In this document: positions 47,946 to 58,406 of the stretch, piece after piece
Layout: the number at the start of each line of letters is the position of its first letter
How positions within the stretch are numbered: position 1 is the stretch's first letter
Assembly: GCF_900187505.1 (NCBI RefSeq)
Contig: NZ_FYDL01000004.1
Span: forward strand, 133,359 to 197,358
DNA from: Pseudomonas sp. Irchel s3h17
Lineage (GTDB): Bacteria > Pseudomonadota > Gammaproteobacteria > Pseudomonadales > Pseudomonadaceae
Direction of reading: 5' to 3'
DNA: 64,000 nucleotides
Program-made: the position numbers and the translations under genes
Notes under the pieces: model-generated
Told to the model about the DNA's origin: nothing
Databases searched by the model: none
Seen by the model: the letters and a program-made list of their open reading frames with translations, nothing else

Positions 47946-48935
47946 ATGCGCACGATTCTCTTCAGCAGCCAGACCTACGACCGCGACAGTTTTCTTGCCG
48001 CCCCCGCGCACGCCGGTATCGAGTTGCACTTTCAGCCGGCACGCCTGTGCCTGGACACCGTGGCCCTGGCCGAGCGATTCGAGGTGGTCTGCGCCTTTAT
48101 CAATGACGACCTCAGTGCGCCCGTACTGGAGCACCTGGCGGCCGGCGGTACGCGGCTGATTGCCCTGCGCTCGGCCGGCTACAACCACGTCGACCTGGCG
48201 GCGGCGAAACGCCTGGGCTTGAACGTCGTGCGCGTGCCAGCCTATTCACCCCACGCCGTTGCCGAGCATGCCGTGGCCCTGATACTGGCGTTGAACCGGC
48301 GCCTGCACCGCGCCTACAACCGCACCCGCGAAGGTGATTTCAGCCTGCACGGCCTGACCGGTTTCGACCTGCACGGCAAGACCGTGGGGGTGGTCGGTAC
48401 CGGGCAGATCGGCGCCACGTTCGCCAGGATCATGGCCGGCTTCGGCTGCCAGCTCCTGGCTTACGACCCTTACCCCAACCCTGAAGTCCAGGCCCTCGGG
48501 GCCCGTTACCTGCCACTGCCGCAACTGCTGGCCGAAGCGCAAATCATCAGCCTGCACTGCCCGCTGACCAGCGAAAGCAAACACCTGATCAACAGTCAGT
48601 CACTGGCCCGCCTGCAACCCGGCGCCATGCTGATCAATACCGGGCGCGGCGCGCTGGTGGACACCCCAGCGCTGATCGAGGCCTTGAAAAGCGGTCAACT
48701 GGGCTATCTGGGGCTGGATGTCTACGAAGAAGAGGCCCAGCTGTTCTTCGAGGACCGCTCCGACCTGCCCTTGCAGGACGACGTGCTGGCGCGCCTGCTG
48801 ACGTTCCCCAACGTGATCGTCACCGCCCACCAGGCTTTCCTGACCCGCGAAGCCCTGGCCGCCATTGCCGCCACGACCCTGAGCAACATCAGTGACTGGG
48901 CGGCGGGTACCCCGCACAACCTGGTCGAGGGTTGA
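47946..48935 (+). CDS. ldhA: D-lactate dehydrogenase (2-hydroxyacid family)
   Basis: This 329-residue NAD-dependent D-2-hydroxyacid dehydrogenase has a Rossmann loop VGVVGTGQIGATFA, substrate Arg in LRSAGYNHVDL/NTGRGALVD regions, and the catalytic His in VTAHQAFLT. It interconverts pyruvate and D-lactate. The position next to gacS matches ldhA of P. aeruginosa. Confidence 0.93.
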   Translation: MRTILFSSQTYDRDSFLAAPAHAGIELHFQPARLCLDTVALAERFEVVCAFINDDLSAPVLEHLAAGGTRLIALRSAGYNHVDLAAAKRLGLNVVRVPAYSPHAVAEHAVALILALNRRLHRAYNRTREGDFSLHGLTGFDLHGKTVGVVGTGQIGATFARIMAGFGCQLLAYDPYPNPEVQALGARYLPLPQLLAEAQIISLHCPLTSESKHLINSQSLARLQPGAMLINTGRGALVDTPALIEALKSGQLGYLGLDVYEEEAQLFFEDRSDLPLQDDVLARLLTFPNVIVTAHQAFLTREALAAIAATTLSNISDWAAGTPHNLVEG

Positions 48936-49016
48936 GCCGGACTGATCGAAGGTCGCATCCGTGGGCCATGCGCCACGCCTTCGCGTGCTAGCATATCGGC
49001 CATATTTGGAGGACCC

Positions 49017-49451
49017 ATGGTCGAACACGATTTCCGCTACAACCTGATGAACCCGCAGCACACCCTGACCGAATGCCGCGCACTGACACCGGGACGCTAT
49101 CAGGTCACCGGCAACGGTGGCTCGATTCGCGCCGATGACGTGTTGCTGGTCACCCTCAAGGGCAGCAAGGATTTGTCCATGCGCCTGACCGTCGAAAACG
49201 TCCGTCACCTGCTCAAGCCAATGGGTCAGTGGGTAGCCGTGGCCAGCGGTCCGGTGTTTGGCGAACTGGCCATTCACACCTGGCAGGTGAACTGCGACAA
49301 CTGCACCAAGGAGCTGAGCTTCGAGTTCGCGGTCGACGCCAAGCTGGGCAACAAGGCTGAAAAGCCGGCCGCCACTGCGCGCATCGCCGAGCTGGGCTGG
49401 ACCACTGCCGGTGAAAAGCACCGCTGCCCGAAATGCCAGGAGCCGGCGTGA
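49017..49451 (+). CDS. Conserved hypothetical protein with C-terminal zinc-ribbon-like motif
   Basis: This 144-residue soluble protein has CDNC at about residue 93 and CPKC near the end (RCPKCQEPA), two CxxC knuckles that could bind one zinc. GGAGG 6 bp before ATG fixes the start. It overlaps the META-domain gene as TGATG, so the two are coupled. The function is unknown. Confidence 0.8.
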   Translation: MVEHDFRYNLMNPQHTLTECRALTPGRYQVTGNGGSIRADDVLLVTLKGSKDLSMRLTVENVRHLLKPMGQWVAVASGPVFGELAIHTWQVNCDNCTKELSFEFAVDAKLGNKAEKPAATARIAELGWTTAGEKHRCPKCQEPA

Positions 49452-49855
49452 TGAAACACCTCGTTCTGGCCGGTATGGCAGGCGCGGGCTTGTTGGGTTG
49501 TGCCGCTGAACCGGTAAAACTGCAGCAGGATCGCAGCTACATCCTGGAGTGGATCGGTGAGCGTCCGCTGATCGATTACAGCCACCTGACCATCACCCTG
49601 GGTGAAGACGGCCGGGCCTATGGCAACGGCGGCTGCAACCACTGGTTCGCCCCCTACACCCTGGAGGGCGACAAGCTGAGTTTCGGCAAGGTCGGCAGTA
49701 CCCGCAAGCTGTGTGCTCCGGCCCTGATGGAGCAGGAAAAACGCTTCCTGCAAGCGCTGGAAACCGTGCAACGCTGGGACATCTCGCCGATCGAACAGCT
49801 ACGCTTCTGGCCGGCCGAAGGCAAACCGCTGCGCTGGTGGCCTGAAGAGGGTTAA
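49451..49855 (+). CDS. META-domain (HslJ-like) lipoprotein
   Basis: This 134-residue protein has a lipobox (LLGC, Cys at about 17) and a META/HslJ-type fold; LTITLGEDGRAYGNGGCNHWFAPY is the family core. Relatives affect stress or antibiotic resistance in the envelope. It is translationally coupled to the preceding gene. Confidence 0.85.
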   Translation: MKHLVLAGMAGAGLLGCAAEPVKLQQDRSYILEWIGERPLIDYSHLTITLGEDGRAYGNGGCNHWFAPYTLEGDKLSFGKVGSTRKLCAPALMEQEKRFLQALETVQRWDISPIEQLRFWPAEGKPLRWWPEEG

Positions 49856-49870
49856 GCGAACGCCGGCCCT

Positions 49871-49983
49871 TGTAGCAGCAGCCAGTCGACGCTCGAGTGC
49901 TCGCGATGGACGTTAATGACAACGCGTACTTTCTGATTAAACGCGTTGCTCTTGAGTTCATCGCGAGCACGCTCGCTCCTACA
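49871..49983. repeat. REPIN-type element
   Basis: The ends TGTAGCAGCAGCC...GCTCGAGTGCTCGCG and CGCGAGCACGCTCGCTCCTACA are inverted, with an inner hairpin AACGCGT/ACGCGTT (49921-49927 and 49941-49947). The interior aligns with 30527-30639 and has compensating changes in the inner stem. Confidence 0.8.
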
Positions 49984-50004
49984 AGTACAACCTCAACGCC
50001 ACAC

Positions 50005-50472
50005 TCAGTTCGTCGCCTGCAATGCCTTGAGCTTGGCCATCACTCCCGCCGCCGTCTGCTCACCCATCAGTTGCTCACGCACCTTGCCCTTGTCGTCGAT
50101 GATGTAGGTCACAGGCAACGCTTCGCTGCGCGGTAGCTCAAACCGCTCGGCCGGGTCCTGAGCCAGGACCGTGAAGGCGATACCGAGCTTGCTGCTGGCG
50201 CTCTTGAGCTCCTCGCCCTGCACATTGTCGAAATTGACCCCGAAGACATCGATCTTCTGACCCTTGAGCTGTTCGGCCAGCGTGTTGAGTTCAGGGATCT
50301 CCGTGCGGCACGGGCCACACCATTCGGCCCAGTAATTGAGCACCAGCCATTGGCCATCCAGGCGCTCGGACGCCACCTTCCGCCCCAGTTGATCGGTGCC
50401 ATAATCGTAACCACAACCGCTGAGCAGCAAGGTTGTGCAAAGTGCCAGTGCTGCCGTCAATCGCCTTGTCAT
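50005..50472 (-). CDS. TlpA-like thioredoxin-fold lipoprotein
   Basis: This 155-residue protein has a lipobox (LLLSGC) and a thioredoxin fold with the redox motif EWCGPC and the cis-proline loop LPVTYIIDDKG. TlpA-type proteins reduce periplasmic disulfides, for example during cytochrome c maturation. The exact partner is unknown. Confidence 0.9.
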   Translation of the reverse strand: MTRRLTAALALCTTLLLSGCGYDYGTDQLGRKVASERLDGQWLVLNYWAEWCGPCRTEIPELNTLAEQLKGQKIDVFGVNFDNVQGEELKSASSKLGIAFTVLAQDPAERFELPRSEALPVTYIIDDKGKVREQLMGEQTAAGVMAKLKALQATN

Positions 50473-50589
50473 CGGGTTGATCCTTACTCAAAAAATAGGT
50501 ACTGCTTGCGACCCATTGCCACCGAAGGTTCAGGACTGCTCGCCGCGCGGGTAGAATAGCCGCCACCTTACGCAAGAAGCGACCCGCTC

Positions 50590-51981
<1,392 letters not shown>

Positions 51982-51993
51982 CCTGACGCCAGA

Positions 51994-52080
51994 GCACGCT
52001 TGCTCCCATAGGGTTCTGCAGTGGGCACACCCTGTGTGAACACTCGATCACCCTGCGGGAGCGAGCGGGTTCACGATGAA
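51994..52080. repeat. Degenerate REP element
   Basis: GCACGCTTGCTCCCATAGGG and CCCTGCGGGAGCGAGCGGG face each other between two convergent genes. The pairing is incomplete. Confidence 0.55.
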
Positions 52081-52092
52081 GGCGGCGCGGTC

Positions 52093-52764
52093 TCAATGAT
52101 TGACGGTGTACGCCAGCATCATCGAAATCTGGCACATCCGCCGGCCACTCTCTGCATGCCACTGGTTGAACGCATTCTGCACCGTCGCCAGGTCCCGCTG
52201 GCTGGTAGGCGCCTTGTCGATGATCCCTTGGGCGTTCAGTGCCGCGACCACGTCAAAGGTCGGCACAAAGGTATCCTTGCCCACCATCCGCAGAAAGCGC
52301 GGCGCCGACAGGCCACCCAACTGATGCCCATGCCTGGCCAGGTATTTCCACAGGCCTACGATATCCGTCACCGGCCACTCGGCAATCAGTTCGCCAAAAC
52401 TGCCCTTCTCTTTCGCGACGTCCAGCACCAGCTGCGCATTGCGTGGCACGCTCTTGAGCTTGCCCAGGTGGCGGATGATCCGCGCATCCTGCATCAGCCG
52501 TTCCAGGTGTTCGGCGCCCATCAACACCACCTTCTGCGGGTCGAACCGGAAGAACACCTCTTCGAACGCCGGCCACTTGGCGTCCACCAGGCTGTGCTTG
52601 AGCCCGGCACGGAACACACGCAGGGCCAGGGTCGACAAGTAGCGGTCATCGCTGATCTGGCGCAGTTGTTCCGCCGTCTTGGGCACGGGCAGGTGGGCTT
52701 CCAGTTCGGCCGCCGAGCCAAACCGGTTCAGACAGTATTCGTGCAGCCACTTGTAATCGCGCAT
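52093..52764 (-). CDS. tag: DNA-3-methyladenine glycosylase I
   Basis: This 223-residue protein resembles Tag-type glycosylases: MRDYKWLHEYCLNRFGS at the N-terminus, KWPAFEEVFFRFDPQKVVLM and IRHLGKLKSVPRNAQLVLDV in the helical core. Tag removes 3-methyladenine from alkylated DNA. It is a divergent branch compared with enteric Tag, so the exact substrate is less sure. Confidence 0.8.
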   Translation of the reverse strand: MRDYKWLHEYCLNRFGSAAELEAHLPVPKTAEQLRQISDDRYLSTLALRVFRAGLKHSLVDAKWPAFEEVFFRFDPQKVVLMGAEHLERLMQDARIIRHLGKLKSVPRNAQLVLDVAKEKGSFGELIAEWPVTDIVGLWKYLARHGHQLGGLSAPRFLRMVGKDTFVPTFDVVAALNAQGIIDKAPTSQRDLATVQNAFNQWHAESGRRMCQISMMLAYTVNH

Positions 52765-52832
52765 GCCCTCTCCTGAGCAAAGAAATAAAAACGGCGCCCA
52801 TGAGCGCCGTCAGAGCGTAACCGTCCATTGAA

Positions 52833-53657
52833 TCAGAGGTTGACCACATTCACGAACCGCGACGCCGCCGTTTCGTCGATACGCAGGCTGGTGAAGTCGA
52901 ACAGGTTGCGGTCCGCCAACTGCGACGGAATCACGTTCTGCAGGCTGCGGAAAATGCTTTCGGTACGGCCGGGGGTCTTGTGCTCCCACTCCTGAAGCAT
53001 TTCCTTGACCACCTGGCGTTGCAGGTTTTCCTGGGAACCACAGAGGTTGCACGGAATGATCGGGAATTGCTTGAAGTCCGAGTAGGCTTGAATGTCTTTC
53101 TCATTGCAGTAGGCCAACGGACGAATCACCACGTTGCGCCCGTCATCGGCACGTAGTTTCGGCGGCATGGCCTTGAGCGAACCGTTGAAGAACATGTTCA
53201 GGAAAAAGGTCTCGACAATGTCGTCGCGGTGGTGACCGAGGGCCATCTTGGTCGCGCCGATTTCGTCGGCGAAGGTGTAGAGCGTGCCACGGCGCAGGCG
53301 CGAGCACAGCGAGCACGTGGTCTTGCCCTCCGGCACCAGTTCCTTGACCACCGAATAGGTGTCTTTTTCGACGATGTGGTACTCCACGCCCAGCGCCTTG
53401 AGGTAGGCCGGCAGCACATCCTCAGGGAAGCCCGGCTGCTTCTGGTCCATGTTCACCGCGACGATGTCGAACTTGATCGGTGCCACCTTCTGCAGGTGCA
53501 TCAGCACGTCGAGCATGGTGTAGCTGTCCTTGCCACCGGACAGGCAGACCATGACCTTGTCACCGTCCTCGATCATGTTGAAGTCGGCAACGGCTTCACC
53601 GGCCAGCCGGCGTAGACGTTTCTGCAGTTTGTTCTGGTTGACCGTAAGAGTGCCCAT
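52833..53657 (-). CDS. ttcA: tRNA 2-thiocytidine biosynthesis protein TtcA
   Basis: This 274-residue PP-loop ATPase has the motif [13 protein letters not shown] and two CxxC motifs ([17 protein letters not shown]) for an iron-sulfur cluster. It thiolates cytidine 32 of several tRNAs. The start [12 protein letters not shown] is conserved; the longer frame is not. Confidence 0.96.
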   Translation of the reverse strand: MGTLTVNQNKLQKRLRRLAGEAVADFNMIEDGDKVMVCLSGGKDSYTMLDVLMHLQKVAPIKFDIVAVNMDQKQPGFPEDVLPAYLKALGVEYHIVEKDTYSVVKELVPEGKTTCSLCSRLRRGTLYTFADEIGATKMALGHHRDDIVETFFLNMFFNGSLKAMPPKLRADDGRNVVIRPLAYCNEKDIQAYSDFKQFPIIPCNLCGSQENLQRQVVKEMLQEWEHKTPGRTESIFRSLQNVIPSQLADRNLFDFTSLRIDETAASRFVNVVNL

Positions 53658-53970
53658 GGCGCTTGAAATCCGCGAGGTGTGACGAAAGGTGCGCATTTTA
53701 CGCAAAAATACTGAGTGGGCGAAGAGTTCCGCGCGTCCTGACGCGCCACTGATATCAGGTAGGCCACTACCTGGTGTGCTGTCATGCAGTGCAGCGATTA
53801 ACCCCCGGATTTACAGCGCAATTTGCTCTAAAGGCCCTGCTCCCGCCCTATCCAGTCCTTTCTATACTGCGACATAAGGTCGCATGCACCTGAAGACCTG
53901 TACTGACTTGGCCAATGGCCTGTAGGCGCTCCGTTGGGGGGCGATAGCAATCACGAAGGAGTGACTGATT
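53658..53970. promoter_or_regulatory. 313-bp spacer before the Yip1 gene
   Basis: No gene is seen. TATACT (53873-53878) could be a -10 box, followed by a TGCGAC-ATAAG-GTCGCA inverted repeat (about 53878-53894) that may be a protein-binding site. An AGGAG ribosome site precedes the next start. Confidence 0.45.
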
Positions 53971-54573
53971 ATGATCCATCACGTCGTGGGGCTTTTCACC
54001 CACCCAGATCAAGAATGGAAAGAGATTCGTGGCGACCAAGAGGAAAGCATCAGCCACATGTACCTCACTCACACGCTGATTCTGGCGGCGATACCGGCAA
54101 TTTCCGCGTTTATCGGCACGACCCAGGTGGGCTGGGTCATTGGCAGTCGCGCACCGGTCATGCTGACCATGGAAAGCGCACTGTGGATGACCATCATGTC
54201 GTACCTGGCGATGCTTGGTGGGGTCGCGGTGATGGGCGCGTTCATCCACTGGATGGCCCGCACCTATGACGCCAGCCCGAGCCTGGCACGCTGCGTCGCG
54301 TTTGCCACCTACACCGCCACACCGCTGTTCATCGGGGGCCTGGCGGCGCTCTATCCACACATGTGGCTGGGCATGATCGTCGGCACCGCAGCGATCTGCT
54401 ACACGGTTTACCTGCTGTACGTGGGGTTGCCGACCTTCATGAACATTCCATCTGACGAGGGTTTTCTGTTTTCAAGTTCAGTGCTCGCCGTAGGGCTGGT
54501 GGTGCTGGTTGCGATCATGGCATTCACCGTGATTGTCTGGGGCCTGGGCGTCGGTCCGGTCTATACCAACTAA
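53971..54573 (+). CDS. YIP1 family inner-membrane protein
   Basis: This 200-residue protein has five hydrophobic helices. The N-terminal block VVGLFTHPDQEWKEI is the Yip1-domain start of bacterial family members. The role is unknown, possibly membrane organisation. AGGAG is 9 bp before ATG. Confidence 0.88.
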   Translation: MIHHVVGLFTHPDQEWKEIRGDQEESISHMYLTHTLILAAIPAISAFIGTTQVGWVIGSRAPVMLTMESALWMTIMSYLAMLGGVAVMGAFIHWMARTYDASPSLARCVAFATYTATPLFIGGLAALYPHMWLGMIVGTAAICYTVYLLYVGLPTFMNIPSDEGFLFSSSVLAVGLVVLVAIMAFTVIVWGLGVGPVYTN

Positions 54574-54648
54574 AACGGGCGATCACCGCGGGCAACTGGA
54601 GCGAGCCAGGGATGCCGCCGATAATACAAATCAGGATCTGCCATCACC

Positions 54649-54670
54649 GGCCGCCGCAAGGCGGCCTTTT
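54649..54670 (+). terminator. Rho-independent terminator
   Basis: GGCCGCC-GCAA-GGCGGCC followed by TTTT lies downstream of the Yip1 gene. Confidence 0.85.
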
Positions 54671-54756
54671 GATTGGACCACGACCACTCGGTACCTGAGC
54701 GATTCGCAATGCACGCGGTTTGCAGCATACTCGACGCCTCTGGAGAACCGCCAAGC

Positions 54757-55251
54757 ATGCCCGAGCAACTCAATACCCGTGTCGAAGACTGTTTCCAACA
54801 AGCCGAATCCTTTTTCAAACGCCCCTTCAAGCGCCCGGTGGTCAGCCTCAAGTTGCGTGGCCAGAAGGCCGGCGTTGCCCATCTGCATGAGAACCTGCTG
54901 CGCTTCAACCCGCAACTGTATCGGGAAAACACCGAAGACTTCCTCAAGCAGACCGTGGCCCACGAAGTCGCCCACCTGATCGCCCACCAATTGTTCGGTG
55001 AGCGCATTGCCCCTCACGGCGAGGAGTGGCAACTGATCATGCGCGGCGTCTATGAACTGCCGCCCAACCGCTGCCACACCTACGCCGTCAAACGCCGCAG
55101 CGTGACCCGCTACATCTACCGCTGCCCGTGTGCCCGTAGCGACTTCCCGTTTTCAGCCCAGCGCCACAGCCTGGTGCGCCAGGGACGACGCTATCTGTGC
55201 CGGCAGTGCCGCGGCACACTGGTGTTCAGTGGCGAGATGCGGGTTGAATAA
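54757..55251 (+). CDS. sprT: SprT family zinc metalloprotease
   Basis: This 164-residue protein has the HExxH zinc site (VAHEVAHLIAHQLFG) and a C-terminal zinc ribbon (YRCPCARSDF, LCRQCRGTLVF). SprT-like proteins relate to eukaryotic SPRTN, which degrades DNA-protein crosslinks, but the bacterial role is not well defined. The start MPEQLNTR is the conserved one; the open frame to 54673 crosses no ribosome site. Confidence 0.92.
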   Translation: MPEQLNTRVEDCFQQAESFFKRPFKRPVVSLKLRGQKAGVAHLHENLLRFNPQLYRENTEDFLKQTVAHEVAHLIAHQLFGERIAPHGEEWQLIMRGVYELPPNRCHTYAVKRRSVTRYIYRCPCARSDFPFSAQRHSLVRQGRRYLCRQCRGTLVFSGEMRVE

Positions 55252-55324
55252 CGGGATTGGCAATGACCAATGCTCCCCCTCTGCGCGCGTATGCACTCAT
55301 CCCACTCAATCAAGTGTGAACACT

Positions 55325-55398
55325 TCCCTGTGGCGAGCGAGCTTGCCACGATGCCTGTGATCAGGATCGTTGCTCCCACAAGGAGCCCTGTGGGGGCC
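55325..55398. repeat. Degenerate REP elements
   Basis: TGTGGCGAGCGAGCTTGCCACG is a REP core, followed by CGTTGCTCCCACAAGGAGC and CCTGTGGGGGCC. It sits in the convergent space between sprT and the CoA-transferase gene. Confidence 0.6.
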
Positions 55399-55407
55399 TG
55401 ACCGGCA

Positions 55408-56589
55408 CTAAACAACGACCCTGGCACGGCGCAGCGCTGCAATCTGTTCCTGGCTGTACCCCAACTCACTCAGCACCTGATCGGTATGCGCCCCCAGTGC
55501 CGCACCAATATGTCGAGGTTCAGGCAGCCCCTCGGAGAATTTCAACGGGCAGGCCATCTGCGCCTGTGTGCTGCCGTCACTGCGGGGCACCTGAGTCAGC
55601 AGTTCCCTCGCTTTGAGCTGGGGATGTTCCACCGCTTCGGCCAGGCTCAAGACCGGCTCGACGCACGCATCGACCCCGGCGAACAACTGGCACAGCTCGG
55701 CGAAGTCGTGTTTCTCGAACTCGATCTGCAACGCCAGCTTCAGTGCCTTTTGCTCTTCGGGCCGGGGCGACAATCCCTGCGCCGCCAGGTGCGGCTGGCC
55801 TAGCGCCGTACACAATTGCTGCATGAAGCCGGGTTCCAGGCTGCCCACCGACAACCAGCGTCCGTCGCGCGTGCTGTAGTAGTCGTAGAAGCTGCCACCG
55901 TTGAGCATCTGCTCCTCGCGCCCCGGCGTCACGCCGCACGCCAGGTAACCCGCACCCGCCATCGCATTCAGGCTGAACGCGCAATCGGTCATGCTCACAT
56001 CCAGGTGCTGGCCCTGCCCGCTGTGCTGGCGGGCAATCACCGCCGCCAGCAAGCCGATGACACCGTGCAGCGATCCGCCGGCGATGTCCGCCGCCTGAAT
56101 CCCCAGCGGCAATGGCCCGCTGTCCTTTCGCCCGGTGTAACTGGCCACTCCCGCCAGCGCCAGGTAGTTGATGTCGTGCCCGGCGCGATCCTTGTACGGA
56201 CCGGTCTGGCCATAGCCGGTGATCGACACGTAGATCAGCCGCGGATTGATCGCCTTCAACGCCTCATAGCCCAACCCCAGGCGCTCCATCACGCCGGGGC
56301 GAAATTGCTCCAGGACAATGTCATGGTCTTGCAGCAACTGCTTGACCACCTCCAGCGCCTCGGGCTGCTTGAGGTCCAGCGCCAGGCTGCGCTTGTTGCG
56401 ATTGAGGTAGGCGTGGCTGGCCGAGGTGCCCTGGTCGTGGGGCGGCAATACCCGCAACAGGTCCATGCGGGTCGGCGACTCGATGCGCACTACCTCGGCG
56501 CCCATGTCCGCCAGCAACAGCGAGGCAAACGGCCCCGGCAACAGTGTCGAGAAATCCAGAACCTTGAGTGATGCCAATGGACCCTGCAT
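55408..56589 (-). CDS. CaiB/BaiF CoA-transferase (alpha-methylacyl-CoA racemase-like)
   Basis: This 393-residue class III CoA-transferase has DFSTLLPGPFASLLLADMGAEVVRIE at the N-terminus, NRNKRSLALDLK, and the central GHDINYLALAG containing the catalytic Asp and adjacent His. The ending and length fit the alpha-methylacyl-CoA racemase branch. It moves CoA between acids or inverts an alpha-methyl centre. GGAGAAGG precedes the ATG at 56589. Confidence 0.9.
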   Translation of the reverse strand: MQGPLASLKVLDFSTLLPGPFASLLLADMGAEVVRIESPTRMDLLRVLPPHDQGTSASHAYLNRNKRSLALDLKQPEALEVVKQLLQDHDIVLEQFRPGVMERLGLGYEALKAINPRLIYVSITGYGQTGPYKDRAGHDINYLALAGVASYTGRKDSGPLPLGIQAADIAGGSLHGVIGLLAAVIARQHSGQGQHLDVSMTDCAFSLNAMAGAGYLACGVTPGREEQMLNGGSFYDYYSTRDGRWLSVGSLEPGFMQQLCTALGQPHLAAQGLSPRPEEQKALKLALQIEFEKHDFAELCQLFAGVDACVEPVLSLAEAVEHPQLKARELLTQVPRSDGSTQAQMACPLKFSEGLPEPRHIGAALGAHTDQVLSELGYSQEQIAALRRARVVV

Positions 56590-56694
56590 AAACCTTCTCC
56601 TTGAGCGATACCTCAAGCCTAGGCAGACGATGGCCCGGCGGCAATCACCTTTAGCATCAGCGCGAGTGACCGTTGCGCTCAAATCAGGGGCAAG

Positions 56695-56720
56695 AAAAAA
56701 CCCGCCGTAGCGGGTTTTTT
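56695..56720 (-). terminator. Rho-independent terminator of dctA
   Basis: AAAAAACCCGC-CGTA-GCGGGTTTTTT is a perfect stem with A/T tracts on both sides. It can end transcription of dctA and possibly act in the opposite direction too. Confidence 0.9.
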
Positions 56721-56736
56721 CATCGACTTGGGTGAA

Positions 56737-58071
56737 TTACTTCACGGAAGTCGGGGTTGGGCCTTCAGCCACACCCAGGTCGTCGACTTCACGGGTGTCG
56801 GAGATACCGCGACCACCGGAAGCCAGCTCGACCTGCAGCTTGTCTTCGTCCAGCTCCTTGACCCACTTGGCCACGACCAGGGTGGCAACCGCGTTGCCCA
56901 CCAGGTTCGTCAGGGCGCGGGCTTCGGACATGAAGCGGTCGATACCCAGGATCAGCGCCAGGCCGGCAACCGGCAGGTGGCCTACGGCGGACAGGGTGGC
57001 GGCCAGCACGATGAAGCCGCTACCGGTCACGCCCGCAGCACCTTTGGAAGACAGCAGCAGCACCAGCAGCAAGGTGATCTGGTGGGTGATGTCCATTTGA
57101 GTGTCAGTCGCCTGAGCGATGAACACCGCCGCCATGGTCAGGTAGATCGAAGTGCCGTCGAGGTTGAACGAATAACCCGTCGGGATCACCAGGCCCACTA
57201 CCGATTTCTGTGCGCCCAGGCGCTCCATCTTGATCAGCATGCGCGGCAGTGCGGACTCGGACGAGGAAGTGCCCAGCACGATCAGCAGTTCTTCACGGAT
57301 GTAGCGGATCAGTTTCAGTACGCTGAAACCGTGAGCGCGGCAGATCGCGCCCAGTACCACCACCACGAACAGGACGCAGGTGATGTAGAAGCAGATCATC
57401 AGTTGCCCCAGCTGCACCAGCGAGCCGACACCGTAGGCGCCGATGGTGAAGGCCATGGCACCCAGCGCACCGACGGGCGCCAGCTTCATGATCATGTTGA
57501 TGATGTTGAACATCACGTGGGCAAAGCGATCGATGAAGTCCAGCACTGGCTTGCCATAGGCACCCAGGCGATGCAGGGCGAAACCGAAGATCACCGAGAA
57601 CATCAGCACTTGCAGGATGTCGCCGTTGGCAAAGGCACCAACGATGGTGTTCGGGATCACATTGAGGATAAAGCCGACAATGCTCTGGTCCTTACCGGCA
57701 GTGACGTAGGCGGCGACCTTGGAGGCATCGAGCGTCGACACATCGATGTGCATGCCGTTGCCCGGCTGCACGACGTTGACCACGACCAGGCCGATCAGCA
57801 GCGCGATGGTGGAAACGACTTCGAAGTACAGCAACGCGTAGCCGCCGGTTTTACCGACCGACTTCATGTTCTGCATGCCCGCGATACCGCTGACGACGGT
57901 ACAGAAGATGATCGGTGCGATGACCATCTTGATCAGTTTGATGAACCCGTCACCCAGTGGCTTGAGCGCCACCCCGGTCTGCGGATAGAAGTGACCGAGC
58001 AAAATGCCGATAACGATGGCAACGATCACCTGGAAATACAGGGATTTGTACAGTGGCTGACGAGTCGTCAT
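56737..58071 (-). CDS. dctA: C4-dicarboxylate:cation symporter DctA
   Basis: This 444-residue transporter of the DAACS family takes up succinate, fumarate and malate. [14 protein letters not shown] is the serine-rich re-entrant loop, [21 protein letters not shown] the substrate site and [19 protein letters not shown] the second loop. The start [14 protein letters not shown] is conserved. It is divergent from an AraC-type gene, as in P. aeruginosa. Confidence 0.97.
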   Translation of the reverse strand: MTTRQPLYKSLYFQVIVAIVIGILLGHFYPQTGVALKPLGDGFIKLIKMVIAPIIFCTVVSGIAGMQNMKSVGKTGGYALLYFEVVSTIALLIGLVVVNVVQPGNGMHIDVSTLDASKVAAYVTAGKDQSIVGFILNVIPNTIVGAFANGDILQVLMFSVIFGFALHRLGAYGKPVLDFIDRFAHVMFNIINMIMKLAPVGALGAMAFTIGAYGVGSLVQLGQLMICFYITCVLFVVVVLGAICRAHGFSVLKLIRYIREELLIVLGTSSSESALPRMLIKMERLGAQKSVVGLVIPTGYSFNLDGTSIYLTMAAVFIAQATDTQMDITHQITLLLVLLLSSKGAAGVTGSGFIVLAATLSAVGHLPVAGLALILGIDRFMSEARALTNLVGNAVATLVVAKWVKELDEDKLQVELASGGRGISDTREVDDLGVAEGPTPTSVK

Positions 58072-58406
58072 TGCAAAGTTCCTCAAGAGCACCGCGCTGC
58101 AATCATCCATCTGATGCAAGCGACGCCTACCGTGCGAACCCTCCTGCACTGGAGGGATTTGTTGTGTCGAGCTGCACGCTGGCAGACCTCTCGCTTCTAG
58201 TGCAAACCCCGCGCCATCTTTCAAAAAACCCTCGAAAGCCTTTTGCTACAAGGGCTGCAGCAAATCTTCCCTTGCCGACCGCGTCGTTGCCGATGGCGGA
58301 TTCCCGCCCACCCACCGAACCCCGTCCTACAATTTGGCGGATATCCGCCTTGCCCCACCCCGGGGTGATGGCTAAGATCCGCCACTCAATGGACGGACCA
58401 CCCCCC
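58072..58406. promoter_or_regulatory. 335-bp divergent spacer between dctA and the AraC gene
   Basis: This region must hold the dctA promoter. I looked for a -24/-12 sigma-54 element and found none that is convincing. No gene is seen; the ORFs across it are extensions of the flanking genes. Confidence 0.45.

Noticed and set aside
56728..58200. 490-codon frame antisense to dctA
   Set aside because: His/Gln/Asp-rich shadow of the transporter gene, with no family features.
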